Origin: CAVTYH01 sp963738835
Lineage (GTDB): Bacteria; Planctomycetota; Planctomycetia; Pirellulales; JADZDJ01
NCBI GenBank assembly: GCA_963738835.1
Contig: CAVTYH010000009.1
Location: forward strand, 558,001-622,000
Reading direction: 5' to 3'
Length of the DNA: 64,000 bases
Shown: in pieces, positions 38,512 through 48,706 of the stretch
How positions within the stretch are numbered: position 1 is the first letter of the stretch
How the letters are laid out: every line of letters begins with the position of its first letter
Made by a program: the position numbers and the translations under genes
Notes under the pieces: model-generated
Told to the model about the DNA's origin: nothing
The model's database searches: none
The model's input: the letters and a program-made list of their open reading frames with translations, nothing else

Positions 38512-39720
38512 TTACAACGAGGTGCTCATCTTGAGCACGGGCATCAAGAGTGCCACGACCACGACAAGCACGATGCCAGCCAGCAACAACAGCATCACCG
38601 GTTCCAAGAGCCGCACCATGAGATCGAGCCGACGAAACGTGCGGCGTTCCAGCGATTCGGCGATGCTGGTGAGCACCCCTTCCAGCGTATTCGATTCCTC
38701 AGCCACGGCAATCATTTCCACGACTTCCGAAGGAAAATAGCCACTGGCGCCCAGCGGCTTGGCCAGCGACTGGCCGGCCGAGATGTTTTCGGCCGCTTCG
38801 TTGATGGCTGCCCCCAAAATGCGGTTTCCGGCCGCGGCACTGGAGATTTCCAGCGATCGCAAAATGGGCACGCCGTTATGCAGCAAGGTGCCCAGCACGC
38901 GGCAAAATCGAGCCACGGCTAAATTCTGAAAGATCGATCCACCCAGCGGAATGCGCAGTTTCAAGCGGTCGCCCCACACGCGGCCTTCTTCGGTCGAGAG
39001 CTTATTGCGAATGAAGATACCAAACACCACCAGCACGATGGCAATCAACCAACCCCACCTTCCGACCGTGTGACTTACGCCCAACAGCCATTCGGTCAGC
39101 GCCGGCAACTCGCCACGGTCGCGCAAGCGAGCGAACAAACCTTCGAATTTCGGCACGAAGAAGATGATGAGCACGGTGACGACGCTCACGCCGACAATCG
39201 CCAGAAACGCGGGATACGCCAGCGCCCCGGCGGTCCGATTCTTGAGATCCTGCTGCTGTTCGGTGAAAATCGCCACGCGTGCCAAGGCATCTTCCAAAAA
39301 CCCGCCTTCGCCGCCGGCCCGGACCATGCTGATGGCCATTTCGCCGAAGGCGCGCGGATGGGCTTGCATGGCATCGCCGAGCGACGTTCCCTCTTCCACG
39401 GCCGAATGCACTTCTTCCAGCACTTCGGCCAAGCCAGCATGCGAGGTCTGATTCTTTATGACTTCCAGCGAGCGCAACAGCGGCACTCCGCTGCGCAGCA
39501 GATCGGCCAACTGTGCATAGATGGTGGCCATTAACTGCGCTTTGATTTTGCGACCGCGCCGCATGCGGGCCATCCCGCTGCCCTGTGCTTCCTTCACGTC
39601 AACCGGAAACAGCGACTGCTGACCCAACGACGCCACCACTTCACGCCGGCTGCCGGCGGAAATGGTGCCGCTGACCTTGCGGCCAGTGTTGTCTCGGGCG
39701 GTGTAAGCAAATTCGGGCAT
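38512..39720 (-). CDS. gspF: Type II secretion inner-membrane platform protein GspF
   Basis: 402 residues from the ATG at 39720 (MPEFAYTARDNTGRKVSGTI, the family start). Two repeated GspF domains: ATIYAQLADLLRSGVPLLRSLEVI...GEMAISMVRAGGEGGFLEDALARVA and VARFCRVLGTLLHNGVPILRSLEISS...VVEMIAVAEESNTLEGVLTSIAE. Three membrane helices (AYPAFLAIVGVSVVTVLIIFFV, WGWLIAIVLVVFGIF, LLEPVMLLLLAGIVLVVVVAL). It couples the GspE ATPase to pseudopilus assembly. Confidence 0.96.
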   Translation of the reverse strand: MPEFAYTARDNTGRKVSGTISAGSRREVVASLGQQSLFPVDVKEAQGSGMARMRRGRKIKAQLMATIYAQLADLLRSGVPLLRSLEVIKNQTSHAGLAEVLEEVHSAVEEGTSLGDAMQAHPRAFGEMAISMVRAGGEGGFLEDALARVAIFTEQQQDLKNRTAGALAYPAFLAIVGVSVVTVLIIFFVPKFEGLFARLRDRGELPALTEWLLGVSHTVGRWGWLIAIVLVVFGIFIRNKLSTEEGRVWGDRLKLRIPLGGSIFQNLAVARFCRVLGTLLHNGVPILRSLEISSAAAGNRILGAAINEAAENISAGQSLAKPLGASGYFPSEVVEMIAVAEESNTLEGVLTSIAESLERRTFRRLDLMVRLLEPVMLLLLAGIVLVVVVALLMPVLKMSTSL

Positions 39721-39799
39721 GGTGACGATGAACGGGTGAAGGGGTGATCGGGCGAAGGGGTGATTCATGCCCTTTTAGCCGCGGTCGCTTGCGACGCGA

Positions 39800-41515
39800 T
39801 CACCCCCGCTTCATATTAAACGTCGTAATGTCGCCTTTGGTTACGCGGGCAATTTCTTCGATTGTAGTTCGGCCGGCCACTACTTTTCGCCAACCGTCTT
39901 GACGGAGCGAAATCATGCCGTCTCCGAGGGCCGCTTTAGTGATTTCCCAGGTGCTGGCCCGATCGTGTGCCAGTTGACGGATGGGGTCGGTTGTGACCAG
40001 CAATTCGTAGATGCCCACCCGCCCGGCGAAACCAACATTGCGACAAGCGCGGCAGCCGACGTTGCGGCACAATTTCCCGCCGGCGGCTTTCAACTGATCA
40101 CGTGGAAAGTCGGGGGGTAGTTCGCTTTCCGAAGGCACATAGCTTTCCTTGCAGTGTGTGCAAAGCTTTCGCACCAACCGCTGCGCCATCACCCCTTCCA
40201 CGGTGCTGGCCACGAGGAACGGTTCAACGCCCATGTCGATCATACGAGTGTAGGCCCCGGCTGCGTCATTGGTGTGCAGCGTGCTGAACACCAAGTGACC
40301 GGTAAGCGACGCCTGAATGGCGTTCTCTGCCGTTTCCAAATCTCGAATTTCGCCGACGAGCACGATGTCGGGGTCATGTCGCAAGATGCTTCGCAACGAG
40401 GCGCCAAAGGTCAGGCCGATCTTCGAATGCACTTGAATCTGATTGATGCCGTCGAGCTGGTATTCGACCGGGTCTTCGGTGGTGATGATCTTCGTGGCAT
40501 CGTCGCGAATTTCCAGCAGGGCACTGTACAGCGTAGTGGTTTTGCCCGAGCCGGTGGGACCGGTGACCAGCACAATGCCGTGCGGCAGATCAATTAGCTG
40601 TCGGAAGGTCTTGTACAGATCTTCTTCCATCCCGAGCTTCTGGAGCTTGAACTCCATCGAGCCCTTGTCGAGGATACGCATGACGATGCCTTCGCCATGG
40701 ATCATCGGGATGACAGAAACGCGAACGTCGATTTCACGCCCTTTGACGCGCAACTTGATGCGGCCGTCTTGCGGCAGCCGTTTTTCGGCGATGTTGAGCC
40801 GCGCCATAATCTTCAGACGGCTGAGAATTGCTGACTGGAATCGCACGATTTCCGGCGGCACCGGCTGCGGATGCAGCAAGCCGTCGATGCGGTAACGAAT
40901 CCACAAGCCGTGCGATTGTGGTTCGATATGCACGTCGCTGGCTCTTGATTCGATGGCCTCCAGCAGAATTTCATTCACCAGCCGGATGACGCTGGCTTCT
41001 TGCGCCATCTCCGATAGTTCGGAACCATCGGTTTCGATTTCGCCCAGCAGTTCGACATTCTCGTCGGCCTGCGACACCAAACTGGTAATCGTCTCGCTGC
41101 CCAGGCCGACATGCTGCTTAATCAGCTTGGCGATTTCTGCGCGGCTGGCTAGAACCGGAATGACGGTTAATCCGGTCGAAGCACTGAGCTCGTCCAGGGG
41201 ATACAGATCGAACGGATCGCTGGTGGCGACAATGAGGCTGCCGTTTTCGCGCCGCACCGGGAAGAGCGATTGCCGGTGCAGCATCTTCGGTGGAAAATCT
41301 TTCAGCAACGATAAATCGACCGGCGTCTCGGCCAGATCGACGTAGTCCAGGCCAACTTCGGTTCCCAGCGCCTTGAGCACGGCTTCTTCCGTGCAGTAGC
41401 CCATTTGCACGGCGACTTGTTCTAAACGAGAGCCGTTGTGTTGCGAGGCGCGGACCTCGGCTAACTGTCGATCTGTCAACAGTCCACGGCGAACGAGAAT
41501 ATCTGCGGCGTCCAT
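39800..41515 (-). CDS. gspE: Type II secretion ATPase GspE
   Basis: 571 residues. The N-terminal MshEN-type domain spans about 1-140 (LVRRGLLTDRQLAEVRASQ). The ATPase core has Walker A GPTGSGKTT (319-327), the Asp box ITTEDPVEYQLDGINQIQV, Walker B RHDPDIVLVGEIRDLETA (379-396) and the His box TGHLVFSTLHTNDA. The zinc knuckle of GspE proteins is present: C452 and C455 (KLCTHCKE), then C483, C488 and C491 (LCRNVGCRACRNVG). It powers pseudopilus assembly in the cytoplasm. First gene of the leftward gspEFGHIJKLM run. Confidence 0.97.
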   Translation of the reverse strand: MDAADILVRRGLLTDRQLAEVRASQHNGSRLEQVAVQMGYCTEEAVLKALGTEVGLDYVDLAETPVDLSLLKDFPPKMLHRQSLFPVRRENGSLIVATSDPFDLYPLDELSASTGLTVIPVLASRAEIAKLIKQHVGLGSETITSLVSQADENVELLGEIETDGSELSEMAQEASVIRLVNEILLEAIESRASDVHIEPQSHGLWIRYRIDGLLHPQPVPPEIVRFQSAILSRLKIMARLNIAEKRLPQDGRIKLRVKGREIDVRVSVIPMIHGEGIVMRILDKGSMEFKLQKLGMEEDLYKTFRQLIDLPHGIVLVTGPTGSGKTTTLYSALLEIRDDATKIITTEDPVEYQLDGINQIQVHSKIGLTFGASLRSILRHDPDIVLVGEIRDLETAENAIQASLTGHLVFSTLHTNDAAGAYTRMIDMGVEPFLVASTVEGVMAQRLVRKLCTHCKESYVPSESELPPDFPRDQLKAAGGKLCRNVGCRACRNVGFAGRVGIYELLVTTDPIRQLAHDRASTWEITKAALGDGMISLRQDGWRKVVAGRTTIEEIARVTKGDITTFNMKRG

Positions 41516-41661
41516 GACTTAAGCACGCGAAAGCGAAGTGTGTGTTGGCAGGGAATGAAGGCAGGCAGGTGGTACGCCGCGGCCAGCAGCAGTCGTTGGG
41601 GACCGCAGAGCGCACCGTAACTATGATGCATTATGGCGGGACGAATTACCAGCAGGAATGC

Positions 41662-41751
41662 CAAACTATCTAAAAACCGAGAAGACGCGAAGCAGCGCGA
41701 AGTCGAAACCCGCGCACTTCGCGTCTTCAGCGGTTTATACGCAAACTATCT
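41662..41751. mobile_element. 70-base palindromic element flanked by a perfect 10-bp direct repeat
   Basis: The core (41672-41741) is an imperfect palindrome: AACCGAGAAGACGCGAAG on the left and CTTCGCGTCTTCAGCGGTTT on the right. It is bounded by CAAACTATCT at 41662-41671 and again at 41742-41751, identical over ten bases. This looks like a target-site duplication made by insertion of a tiny non-coding element (MITE-like). Its arms resemble the CGCAGAG palindrome family elsewhere in the window. It lies upstream of gspE and downstream of the Spy-like gene. Confidence 0.7.
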
Positions 41752-41783
41752 GTAATGAAGGCTTACTGCGTAAAACGATCGAC

Positions 41784-42470
41784 TCAGGCGTCGGGAGCCT
41801 TGCCACCCTTGTTGCCTTTGCCACCCTTGCGGCCGAATCCACCACCCGCACCCATAATGTCGCGGATGCTAACTTCGGTCTTCTTGCCTTGCATCTTGGC
41901 ATACTCATCGCGCTGATCGGCGGTCAGAACATCCATCGCTTTCTTATTCATTTCTTCCATGGCAGCCGCGAAGCCACCAGCGCCGCCACCACCGCCGCCA
42001 CCAAAGCCAGCGCTGAGCACCTCTTCCAGCTTCGACTTCTGGTCGTCGGTCAGCTTCAGTTTTGCGGCCACTTCCGGTCGACGTAGCGCCCGTGGACCTT
42101 CCAATTGCAACATGATTTCCGCTAGCCTTTCGCGCTGCGGAGGCAGCAAGATTTCATCAACCTTCTTTTGATCGGCGCTGCGGACTTCGGCAAATTTCTT
42201 CGTGCGTTCTTCTTGTGACAAGTTTTGCATTTCTTGACGATCTACTTGGGTAGCTTCCAGACTTGCAAGTTTGTCCTTCTGGTCTTGGGAAACGTCCAAA
42301 TCTTTCTGAACGCCTTCCACTTTTACCACCGTAATCGGACTGAGTCCGCCGCCACGCCCGCCGAATCCGCCACGTCCTTTACCGCCGCCGCCTTGAGCCA
42401 TGGCGCTCGATACCGTGACTGCCACCGCCACCGCCACTGCAACTTTCAACAGATTTAGACCGGTTCTCAT
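41784..42470 (-). CDS. Gly-rich exported Spy/LTXXQ-like protein
   Basis: 228 residues from the ATG at 42470, with GGAGGAG upstream. Signal peptide VAVAVAVAVTVSSAMAQ. The mature protein has Gly-rich ends (GGGGKGRGGFGGRGGG and GGGFGRKGGKGNKGGK) around helical repeats of Spy/CpxP style: LDVSQDQKDKLASLEATQ and LKLTDDQKSKLEEVLSAG, each like the LTxxQ motif, then LTADQRDEYAKMQG. Such proteins are periplasmic chaperone-like. It may serve the secretion locus that surrounds it; that is inference. Confidence 0.8.
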   Translation of the reverse strand: MRTGLNLLKVAVAVAVAVTVSSAMAQGGGGKGRGGFGGRGGGLSPITVVKVEGVQKDLDVSQDQKDKLASLEATQVDRQEMQNLSQEERTKKFAEVRSADQKKVDEILLPPQRERLAEIMLQLEGPRALRRPEVAAKLKLTDDQKSKLEEVLSAGFGGGGGGGAGGFAAAMEEMNKKAMDVLTADQRDEYAKMQGKKTEVSIRDIMGAGGGFGRKGGKGNKGGKAPDA

Positions 42471-42750
42471 AACAATCACTCCTCCACTGGGTCGATAAAA
42501 AAGTGTTTCCCGCGCAAGCCCGATTTCGTCGGATCGGCACGCCATCCCCCGCGGATCAACGAAGATGGGTCAGGTCCGCCGCGCACTGCCAGCCGCCTTC
42601 CAAACGAGGTCAGGCAAGGCATTTAACCCCAGACGCCACAGCGGGGTTCCGTCTTTGGAGAGTGAGGAATTTGTCAGCCTCGAACAATCTTTCGCCCTGG
42701 GCAAAAAAACCGCGTATCTTCCTGCGATCTGCGGGGTTAAAATAGAGGCC

Positions 42751-43781
42751 ATGCTCAAATTTACTGCCACTTTTCTGAGCCTTGCTGCGACGCTAGTCGT
42801 TTTGCAGACGGCTTTTGCGCAAGATGCTCAGCAGGGCGGTTTTCGGGGCGGCGGCCGTTTTTCTCGCGGTGAAAATCAAGATGAGAATTCCGGACCCGGC
42901 GGCGGCCGGTTTGGCCGACGCGGTTTTGGCGGCGGTGAAGACACGGGCGGTCCGGGAGGCGGATTCGGCGGTCGGGGCGGTGGATTCAACCGTGGCGGCG
43001 GCGGGCCCGATTCCATGGGCGGAGCGCCAGGACAGGGTGGTTTTGGCGGTTTTAACAGGGGGATGGTTGGTCAAGACGCAGGTGGCCCTGGCGGCGGCGG
43101 TTTCGGCGGCGGCCGCGGTGGCTTTGGCGGCGGGCCGGGTGGCATGGGGGGAACCGCCGACTTTATTCGGCGACTCGACACCAACGGCAACGGCATCATC
43201 GATCCCAACGAATTGAACGATCGCACCCGCATGTTGATTGAACGTGCCGGGCTGAATCCGAATACCCCGGTGTCGGTCGATAAGCTTGCCTCAGCACTGG
43301 AGCAAGCGCCAACGAAAACGGCGGCAGATCGAATCGCCGTGATGGCAACAACGCCAATGCGACCGACTCGAGCAATGGCAACAATAAGAACGGCAACAAT
43401 AAGGCCGCAACGAGTAGTCCGCCTTTAGTGCCAGCTTTTGGCGAGCCTGTCAGCCTGACGCCGGTGCCAGGCTTTGGCGAGTCGGTTGCAGTGGCATCAG
43501 CGGCAGACAGCCGTGCAGCTGGCGACGCATCTTCTGCCAAGGGTAGCCATAGCACGTCCAACCCCAAGCCCGTGCGCTATCGCACACCAGCCGAGCGATT
43601 GCCGGAAGGCTTGCCCGATTGGTTTCTGCGTTTAGATTCCGATGGCGACGGTCAGATTATGATGCACGAGTTCGCGACGACTTGGACCGACGCCAAAGCG
43701 TCGGAATTCTCGAAATACGATCTGAACGGCGACGGCATCATCACGCCGGAAGAGTGCCTGAAGGTTGCGGGGAAAAAGTAA
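42751..43781 (+). CDS. Gly-rich exported EF-hand protein; one apparent frameshift
   Basis: The ATG at 42751 follows GAGGCC. A signal peptide (LKFTATFLSLAATLVVLQTAFAQ) precedes a Gly/Arg/Phe-rich tract (residues about 30-130, GGGFGGRGGGFNRGGGG). Calcium loops follow: RLDTNGNGIIDPNEL, then after a shift near 43335 (to RRDGNNANATDSSNGNNKNG) RLDSDGDGQIMMHEF and KYDLNGDGIITPEE. About 343 residues. Planctomycetes carry many such calcium-binding exported proteins; the function is unknown. It diverges from the Spy-like gene. Confidence 0.82.
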
Positions 43782-43866
43782 GACGGCGGAACCCCCCGAT
43801 CGCGATGGCTGCGATCAATATCCGGTTATCAGGGCCGTTACCGATTGAAAGCGGTGCCGCAGTTCT

Positions 43867-46800
43867 CTAACCCCCGCCGCGCCGGCCGCCTCCGCCCCCT
43901 GTTTGTCCGCCGCCTCCCCCACCTCCGCGGCCAAAACCACCGCCGCCGCCCCCACCGCCCCCACGGTTGAAGCCGCCGCCGCCTCCACCACCGCCACGGT
44001 TAAAGCCACCACCCTGGCCGCCGAATCCTCCGCCACCGGGGCCGCCGCGGTTAAAGCCGCCCCCGCCGCCTTGCAGGGCGTTAATCAAGCCCATTTGCTG
44101 ACGAAAAGCAGGATTTCCGCCAAATTGCTGGCCAATTCCACCAGCCGTTTGCGCCACGGAACTGGAGGGGCGAGTGGTGCTGCTCGTCGTGCCGGTGCTG
44201 GATCTGGCCTGGTCGCCCAAAACAGAAAGCAGAGCCGACTTCATCGCTTCAGGACTTGTCATCTTCACTGTCACCAAAGATGTTGCGACACGGTCGGAGG
44301 ACGACTCTTTATCTAAATCGGCCACTAGCTGTTCGACTTCATGATATAACGGGTCGGCGCAGCCACGACCAGCGCGTTGTTTCGCTCATCGACGCCGATC
44401 GACATTTTCGTGGGTTCTTCCTGCTGTTGTCCCCCCCGCGTCCGCCGCGCCCGCCGCGGAGCGCCTGCTGAAACATTATCGCCGGATTAAACGGTTGGTT
44501 CTGTCCCGCAGCGCCCTCCAGTCGGTTGGAATAAACTTGTTTCACCACGTCCGCCACCGCATCGGCGGTGGTATTGTTCACATAGATGAGCCGTGGTTTG
44601 GGGACGAGTGCGACGTCTTCCGGGCTGTCGGGCTGATCCAAAACGTGCAGCAGTTGGTCGATCGTATCGACATCGGCCGGGCTGGCTTGCACAAACAGGG
44701 CGTTAAGCCGTGAATCGGGAATGATATCGACCGGTCCGCCGGTGCCCCGGGCGCCGGTAACGACGCCGGCCGGAACAATGCTATCATTCTGATTGCCGCC
44801 ACCCAGTATTCCGCCGAGAAAACCGCCGCCGAAACCGCCGATGGCTTGCTGGGCAATATCGCCAACCAGGCTGCCGTTGCCGCCGGAAGATACTGTGCCG
44901 CCGCCGAAAATTTGCTGCAATAGCACCGCGGCTGTCGCTGCCTTAGAGTGCTTCAGATAAAACACCGTGTATTCGCGCTGCCCGACAATTTGTTTGCTGG
45001 TCAGGGTTGCCAACAGCTTTTCGAACTCGTTCAGTGCGTCTTTATCTTCGGAGGCGATCATAATCCCGCTCGCTCCGATGACGACAACGATGGGTGCGCC
45101 TGGAATGCTGGCTTTGTCGGCGTCTTTGCTTTTTTCCTTGGCAACGTTCGAATTCTCGTCAGATTCGGTCGCCGCGGCCTTCAGGTCCACGCGGTTCGGT
45201 GCGGCATGATCGGTTTTCAGTTCATTGGGAGCGGCGGTTTTAGACTGCGTTTCCGCCGGCTGTGTTGTCGTAGGAGTCTGATCGTTTGTGGAAGGCTGAT
45301 CAGCGGCATCCGAAGTTTGGCTCACCAATTGAAATCGACTCGCGGCGACGGCCTGGGTGCTCTTATCCGGAGCGGCAGTCGCTGATTTCTGCGCACGGTG
45401 AGGCTGCGCATTGCTCGGGCCGACCACTCGCGCTACGTTGCGCGGATTTCCGCGTACAACCAGCGCGTCCAGTGGCTCAACAACGTCGATTTGCAGCGGT
45501 CCACCCAGGCGCTCAATCGTCAGTTGCCCCATTGAATTGCTGCCGTCGTTCGAGCGATTCGAGGGCATGCTGCGCGTGCTGTTATCAATCGCGGGAGCTC
45601 TCGTTTTGATCGAGTCTCGCGACTGCACGCCGCTTGGCGAAACCGGGCCCGCTTTTGCGGCTGGAGCAGAATCGCGCTGCGGTAGCGGTGCGTGCTGTAA
45701 CGACGAAGAAGGCGTGCGCTCTTCGGAAGTGGGCACCTGCGACGGCCGGCGCTCGTCAATAATTCCCGGACCTTGCGGAATGCTGATCGAGCTGGCGCCG
45801 CCAGAGCGAATTTCGGGATATCCGCCCGAGGGAGTCACCACGCGGATTGAATTCTGATGGGTTGCTGGCCAGAGTTGCTCTAATTGCTCCAGCGCGGACC
45901 GACTCTGACGGCCACTGAGCGGAATAATGCGGATGTTGCCGCGATCGGAAATCCCGGTAATCTCCGATTCCGGCCCTTCCATCTTCGCCACCATCGCTTT
46001 GATCTGCGCCACTTGCGCATCGGTGCCGCGCACCAGCAGACGTCGCAAGGTTGGCTCGGCATCCACCTTGGGCGAGCTGCCGCTCTCGTCTTTCTCGCCT
46101 CCAAACATCTGCTTAATCATCTGCACGGCAACTTGCGGATCCATGGACCGCAACTGAATGACATCGACTTTGCGTCCATCGCGCTGCAACTGATCCAATG
46201 TTGCACGAATGGTCCGATGCTGACTGGGATGCGCGAGCGCTATGAGATAGCCCGTTTTCGGATCGGTTTTCAATCGCACGTCGGGCTGACCTGCCAGCAA
46301 GGTTTGCATCACTTGCAGCACAGAATCGGGATCGGCGCTGGTGATCGGATAAACTTCCACCTGCAGATCGCTAAATCCGCCAATTTGCGGATTCTCTGCC
46401 TGGTCCAAAACTTTTTTGATGGTTAGCAGTTGGCCGGCCGTTTCAGTCACCAGCAATTGCTTCGCCGGGGCCATCACAACGACCTTGCCCACTGAAGAAC
46501 TCACCTGCGAATTGACCACAGAGGCGGCATCTTCGGGCGTGAGCCGACTGACCGGCAGGATGACTTTGACCACTTCCGTTTTGGCGTGATTCGGAAGATC
46601 TTCGACCGCCACGGTCGGCACCAGATTGGCCGGCACACCTTCTTTTGTGCTTAGCACCATGAGCATGCGACCATTTCGAATCAGTGTGTAGTCGCGTGTT
46701 TGCAATATCTTGTTAAAGATGTCGAACGCTTCGGAAATGGTGTGCGGTTCATTGTCTTGATAATTAAACGTTCCGGCCGGAGGAACATCTACCAAGACCA

Positions 46801-47617
46801 ACGACAAATCGGCCTGTTGGGCGTACCAATCGAGGACATCCTTCCACGGCTGGAATTGGAAGTTGAACAGCAGTTTGCCGTCTTCCGTGCGCTTCAGCGC
46901 CGTGTCTTTGTTGGCTTTGGGGTTGCCTTTGACCGTGGAACTGGCAGTGGTTGTGGCATCGGCCGCTTTGCCGCCGGCTGATGCGCCGTTGCTCGCAGAC
47001 CGAGAATCTGTGCCTTCGGCCGCAATGGAGGAAGGCGCCTCGCTGCCGCCGGCAAGCTGTTCCCATTGCGTCCGCTGTTCCTTCGTGATCACTTCGCCAA
47101 TCTTTTTCTCGTAATAGCCGGGAAACATCTTCCGCTGGGAAGGCGTTGCTTTGGCGATGGTGGCATCGCGTTCGGTAATCAGCTTCGCGATTTCGGCCTG
47201 CTGTTCCGCGGTGAGTTTAAGCTGCGTGGCAATCGCGGGGTCCGCCAGCGAGGCCAAGCCTGTCTTCTGCAAGCGAATTCGGTCCAATTGCTTGCGTTGG
47301 CTGTCGCTAAGCATTTTGAGGCCCAGCTTTTCCGATTCTTCGCGGAAGGCTTTAACTTTGGCTGCCTTTTCTTCGGCCGACATGCTGCTGGCCTGCATCA
47401 CCAATTCGGTGGCGTCCGATTCGCGCTTCTCGATCAGGCTGGTCAGTGCCGCCCGGGTTTCATCAGACAACCCCAACTGTCGGGCGACGGCTTCGTCGTT
47501 GGCGATCGCCAGGACGCCGACAAACGTGGTGCTGGGGTCGTCGGCACGCACCGCGGCCGTGCCCAGGACCAAGAGGAGGCAGACACCCATTCCTTGCAGG
47601 ATACGAATCATTCGCAT
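43867..47617 (-). CDS. Large exported protein with Spy-like region and secretin N-type domains but no pore domain; two apparent frameshifts
   Basis: About 1250 residues. Start MRMIRILQGMGVCLLLVLGT at 47617 with a GAAGGTGG ribosome site. Residues 30-190 are helical, Spy-like (ARQLGLSDETRAALTSLIEK, LKLTAEQQAEIAKLITERD). Then come STN/N0-like FNFQFQPWKDVLDWYAQQADLSLVL and several N1-type modules (VVKVILPVSRLTPEDAASVVNS, VDVIQLRSMDPQVAVQMIKQMF, VFYLKHSKAATAAVLLQQIFGG, DIIPDSRLNALFVQASPADVDTIDQLLHVL, RLIYVNNTTADAVADVVKQVY). Shifts near 44425 and 44335 lead to KMSIGVDERNNALVVAAP and VADLDKESSSDRVATSLVTV, then a Gly-rich tail. No secretin barrel is seen. Confidence 0.83.
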
Positions 47618-48142
47618 TGTGCCACCTTCATAAGCTGGCGAAAGCTAATTAAACCGAGAAGAAAAAATGAGATCGCGAACCACTCTGCCGAGGGCGTGCA
47701 TGCTGCTAGCAGCCAACGATTAGGACGACAGTTCCAGTATAACTGGGCGCACCGTGGGCCCCACCATTTAACCCCGATGCCCCCCAAGAAGTTGCGTCGA
47801 ATTTGGGCTTCCGGCCACAGCTGGGGAGCATTTTTCGCAACCATTTACCACCATTGCAGTTGCATCATTTTTCGGTTGTCCATACTCGTCAAGATTGAAT
47901 TGGCTTTTCAGGCGAGCTTGTCGGCCCAATTTGAAGCTCCGTTCCCGCGATTACAAACGGCGAGTTGCGACCGTAACGGAGCGGAACGGGCCTCGGAATT
48001 TCGTCTCGCTTGCGCCGCTGACGAGCGCTGATTGAAGAAGCACACGCGCAAAAATAAAAATCGAGGGGACAATGTTGGGAAAACGAGCCGGGAAAACAGG
48101 GCGTTTTCGAAAAACATGGCGACCTGACTGTGACCCGGCAAT

Positions 48143-48321
48143 TGTCCGTGGTCCGTGGTCCGTGGTCAGTTGCCGGTGGCCAGTGTCCAGTGGTCCGTGG
48201 TCATTCTTTCTCCCTCTCTCCTTGTGGGAGAGGGCCGGGGTGAGGGGGCAGCATGCTGGGTGGTCTGTCGCCACTGACAACCGGCCCCCTGACGATGAAT
48301 GACGACGGACCACCGACCACC
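48143..48321. repeat. Long palindrome of CCGTGGTCAGT units with a nested GEGRGEG element
   Basis: The left part is tandem GTCCGTGGTCCGTGGTC with CAGTTGCCGGTGGCCAGTGT; the right part gives the inverse (CCACTGACAACCGG, then GACGGACCACCGACCACC). The middle (48210-48246) is an inverted GEGRGEG copy. It is related to the palindrome at 14578-14677. Confidence 0.75.
48210..48246. repeat. Dispersed palindromic repeat (GEGRGEG element), copy 4, inverted
   Basis: CTCCCTCTCTCCTTGTGGGA then GAGGGCCGGGGTGAGGG, the reverse orientation of the other four copies, nested in a larger palindrome. Confidence 0.9.
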
Positions 48322-48457
48322 CAACAAACTAAACACACAACCCCCGGGGATCGAGGGTAAAGTGTTGGCGCAAAACCCTCGTAAAAACCCGTGTTTTGCG
48401 CCCCACATTTGGTCATCACTTTACCCCGCCGCGCACGACCGGCAGTCAAGCAGAGAC

Positions 48458-48566
48458 TTCACCGCGGAGGGCGGCAGAGTTACGCAGAGGAATCGCAGGA
48501 AGTCTCGAAATCATGCTTGATCGCTCTGCGCTGCCCTCGGCGAACCTCGGCGTCCCCTGCGGTGCA
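48458..48566. repeat. CGCAGAG-family imperfect palindrome
   Basis: Left arm TTCACCGCGGAGGGCGGCAG then AGTTACGCAGAGG; right arm, read inverted, TGCACCGCAGGGGACGCCGA then GG. The arms and ends resemble 3894-3998 and 7721-7879. Confidence 0.65.
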
Positions 48567-48677
48567 TTGCTGGACTTGCCGTGCGCAGACCGGCCCAACC
48601 TCGGGCGGCGCTGGCCTGAGGCGGGGAAATGCTATTGCTCAGTTGTCAAAGAGCGGCAGCCGGCCTTCCGCGTCAAA

Positions 48678-48706
48678 TTAGCCCCCGGTCCATGACCGGG
48701 GGCTAA
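48678..48706. repeat. GC-rich hairpin, second copy of the AGCCCCCGGT element
   Basis: TTAGCCCCCGGTC (48678-48690) and GACCGGGGGCTAA (48694-48706) form a perfect 13-bp stem with a 3-base loop. The stem and the following AAT match the hairpin at 5256-5285. No gene ends nearby that would need it as a terminator. Confidence 0.75.
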
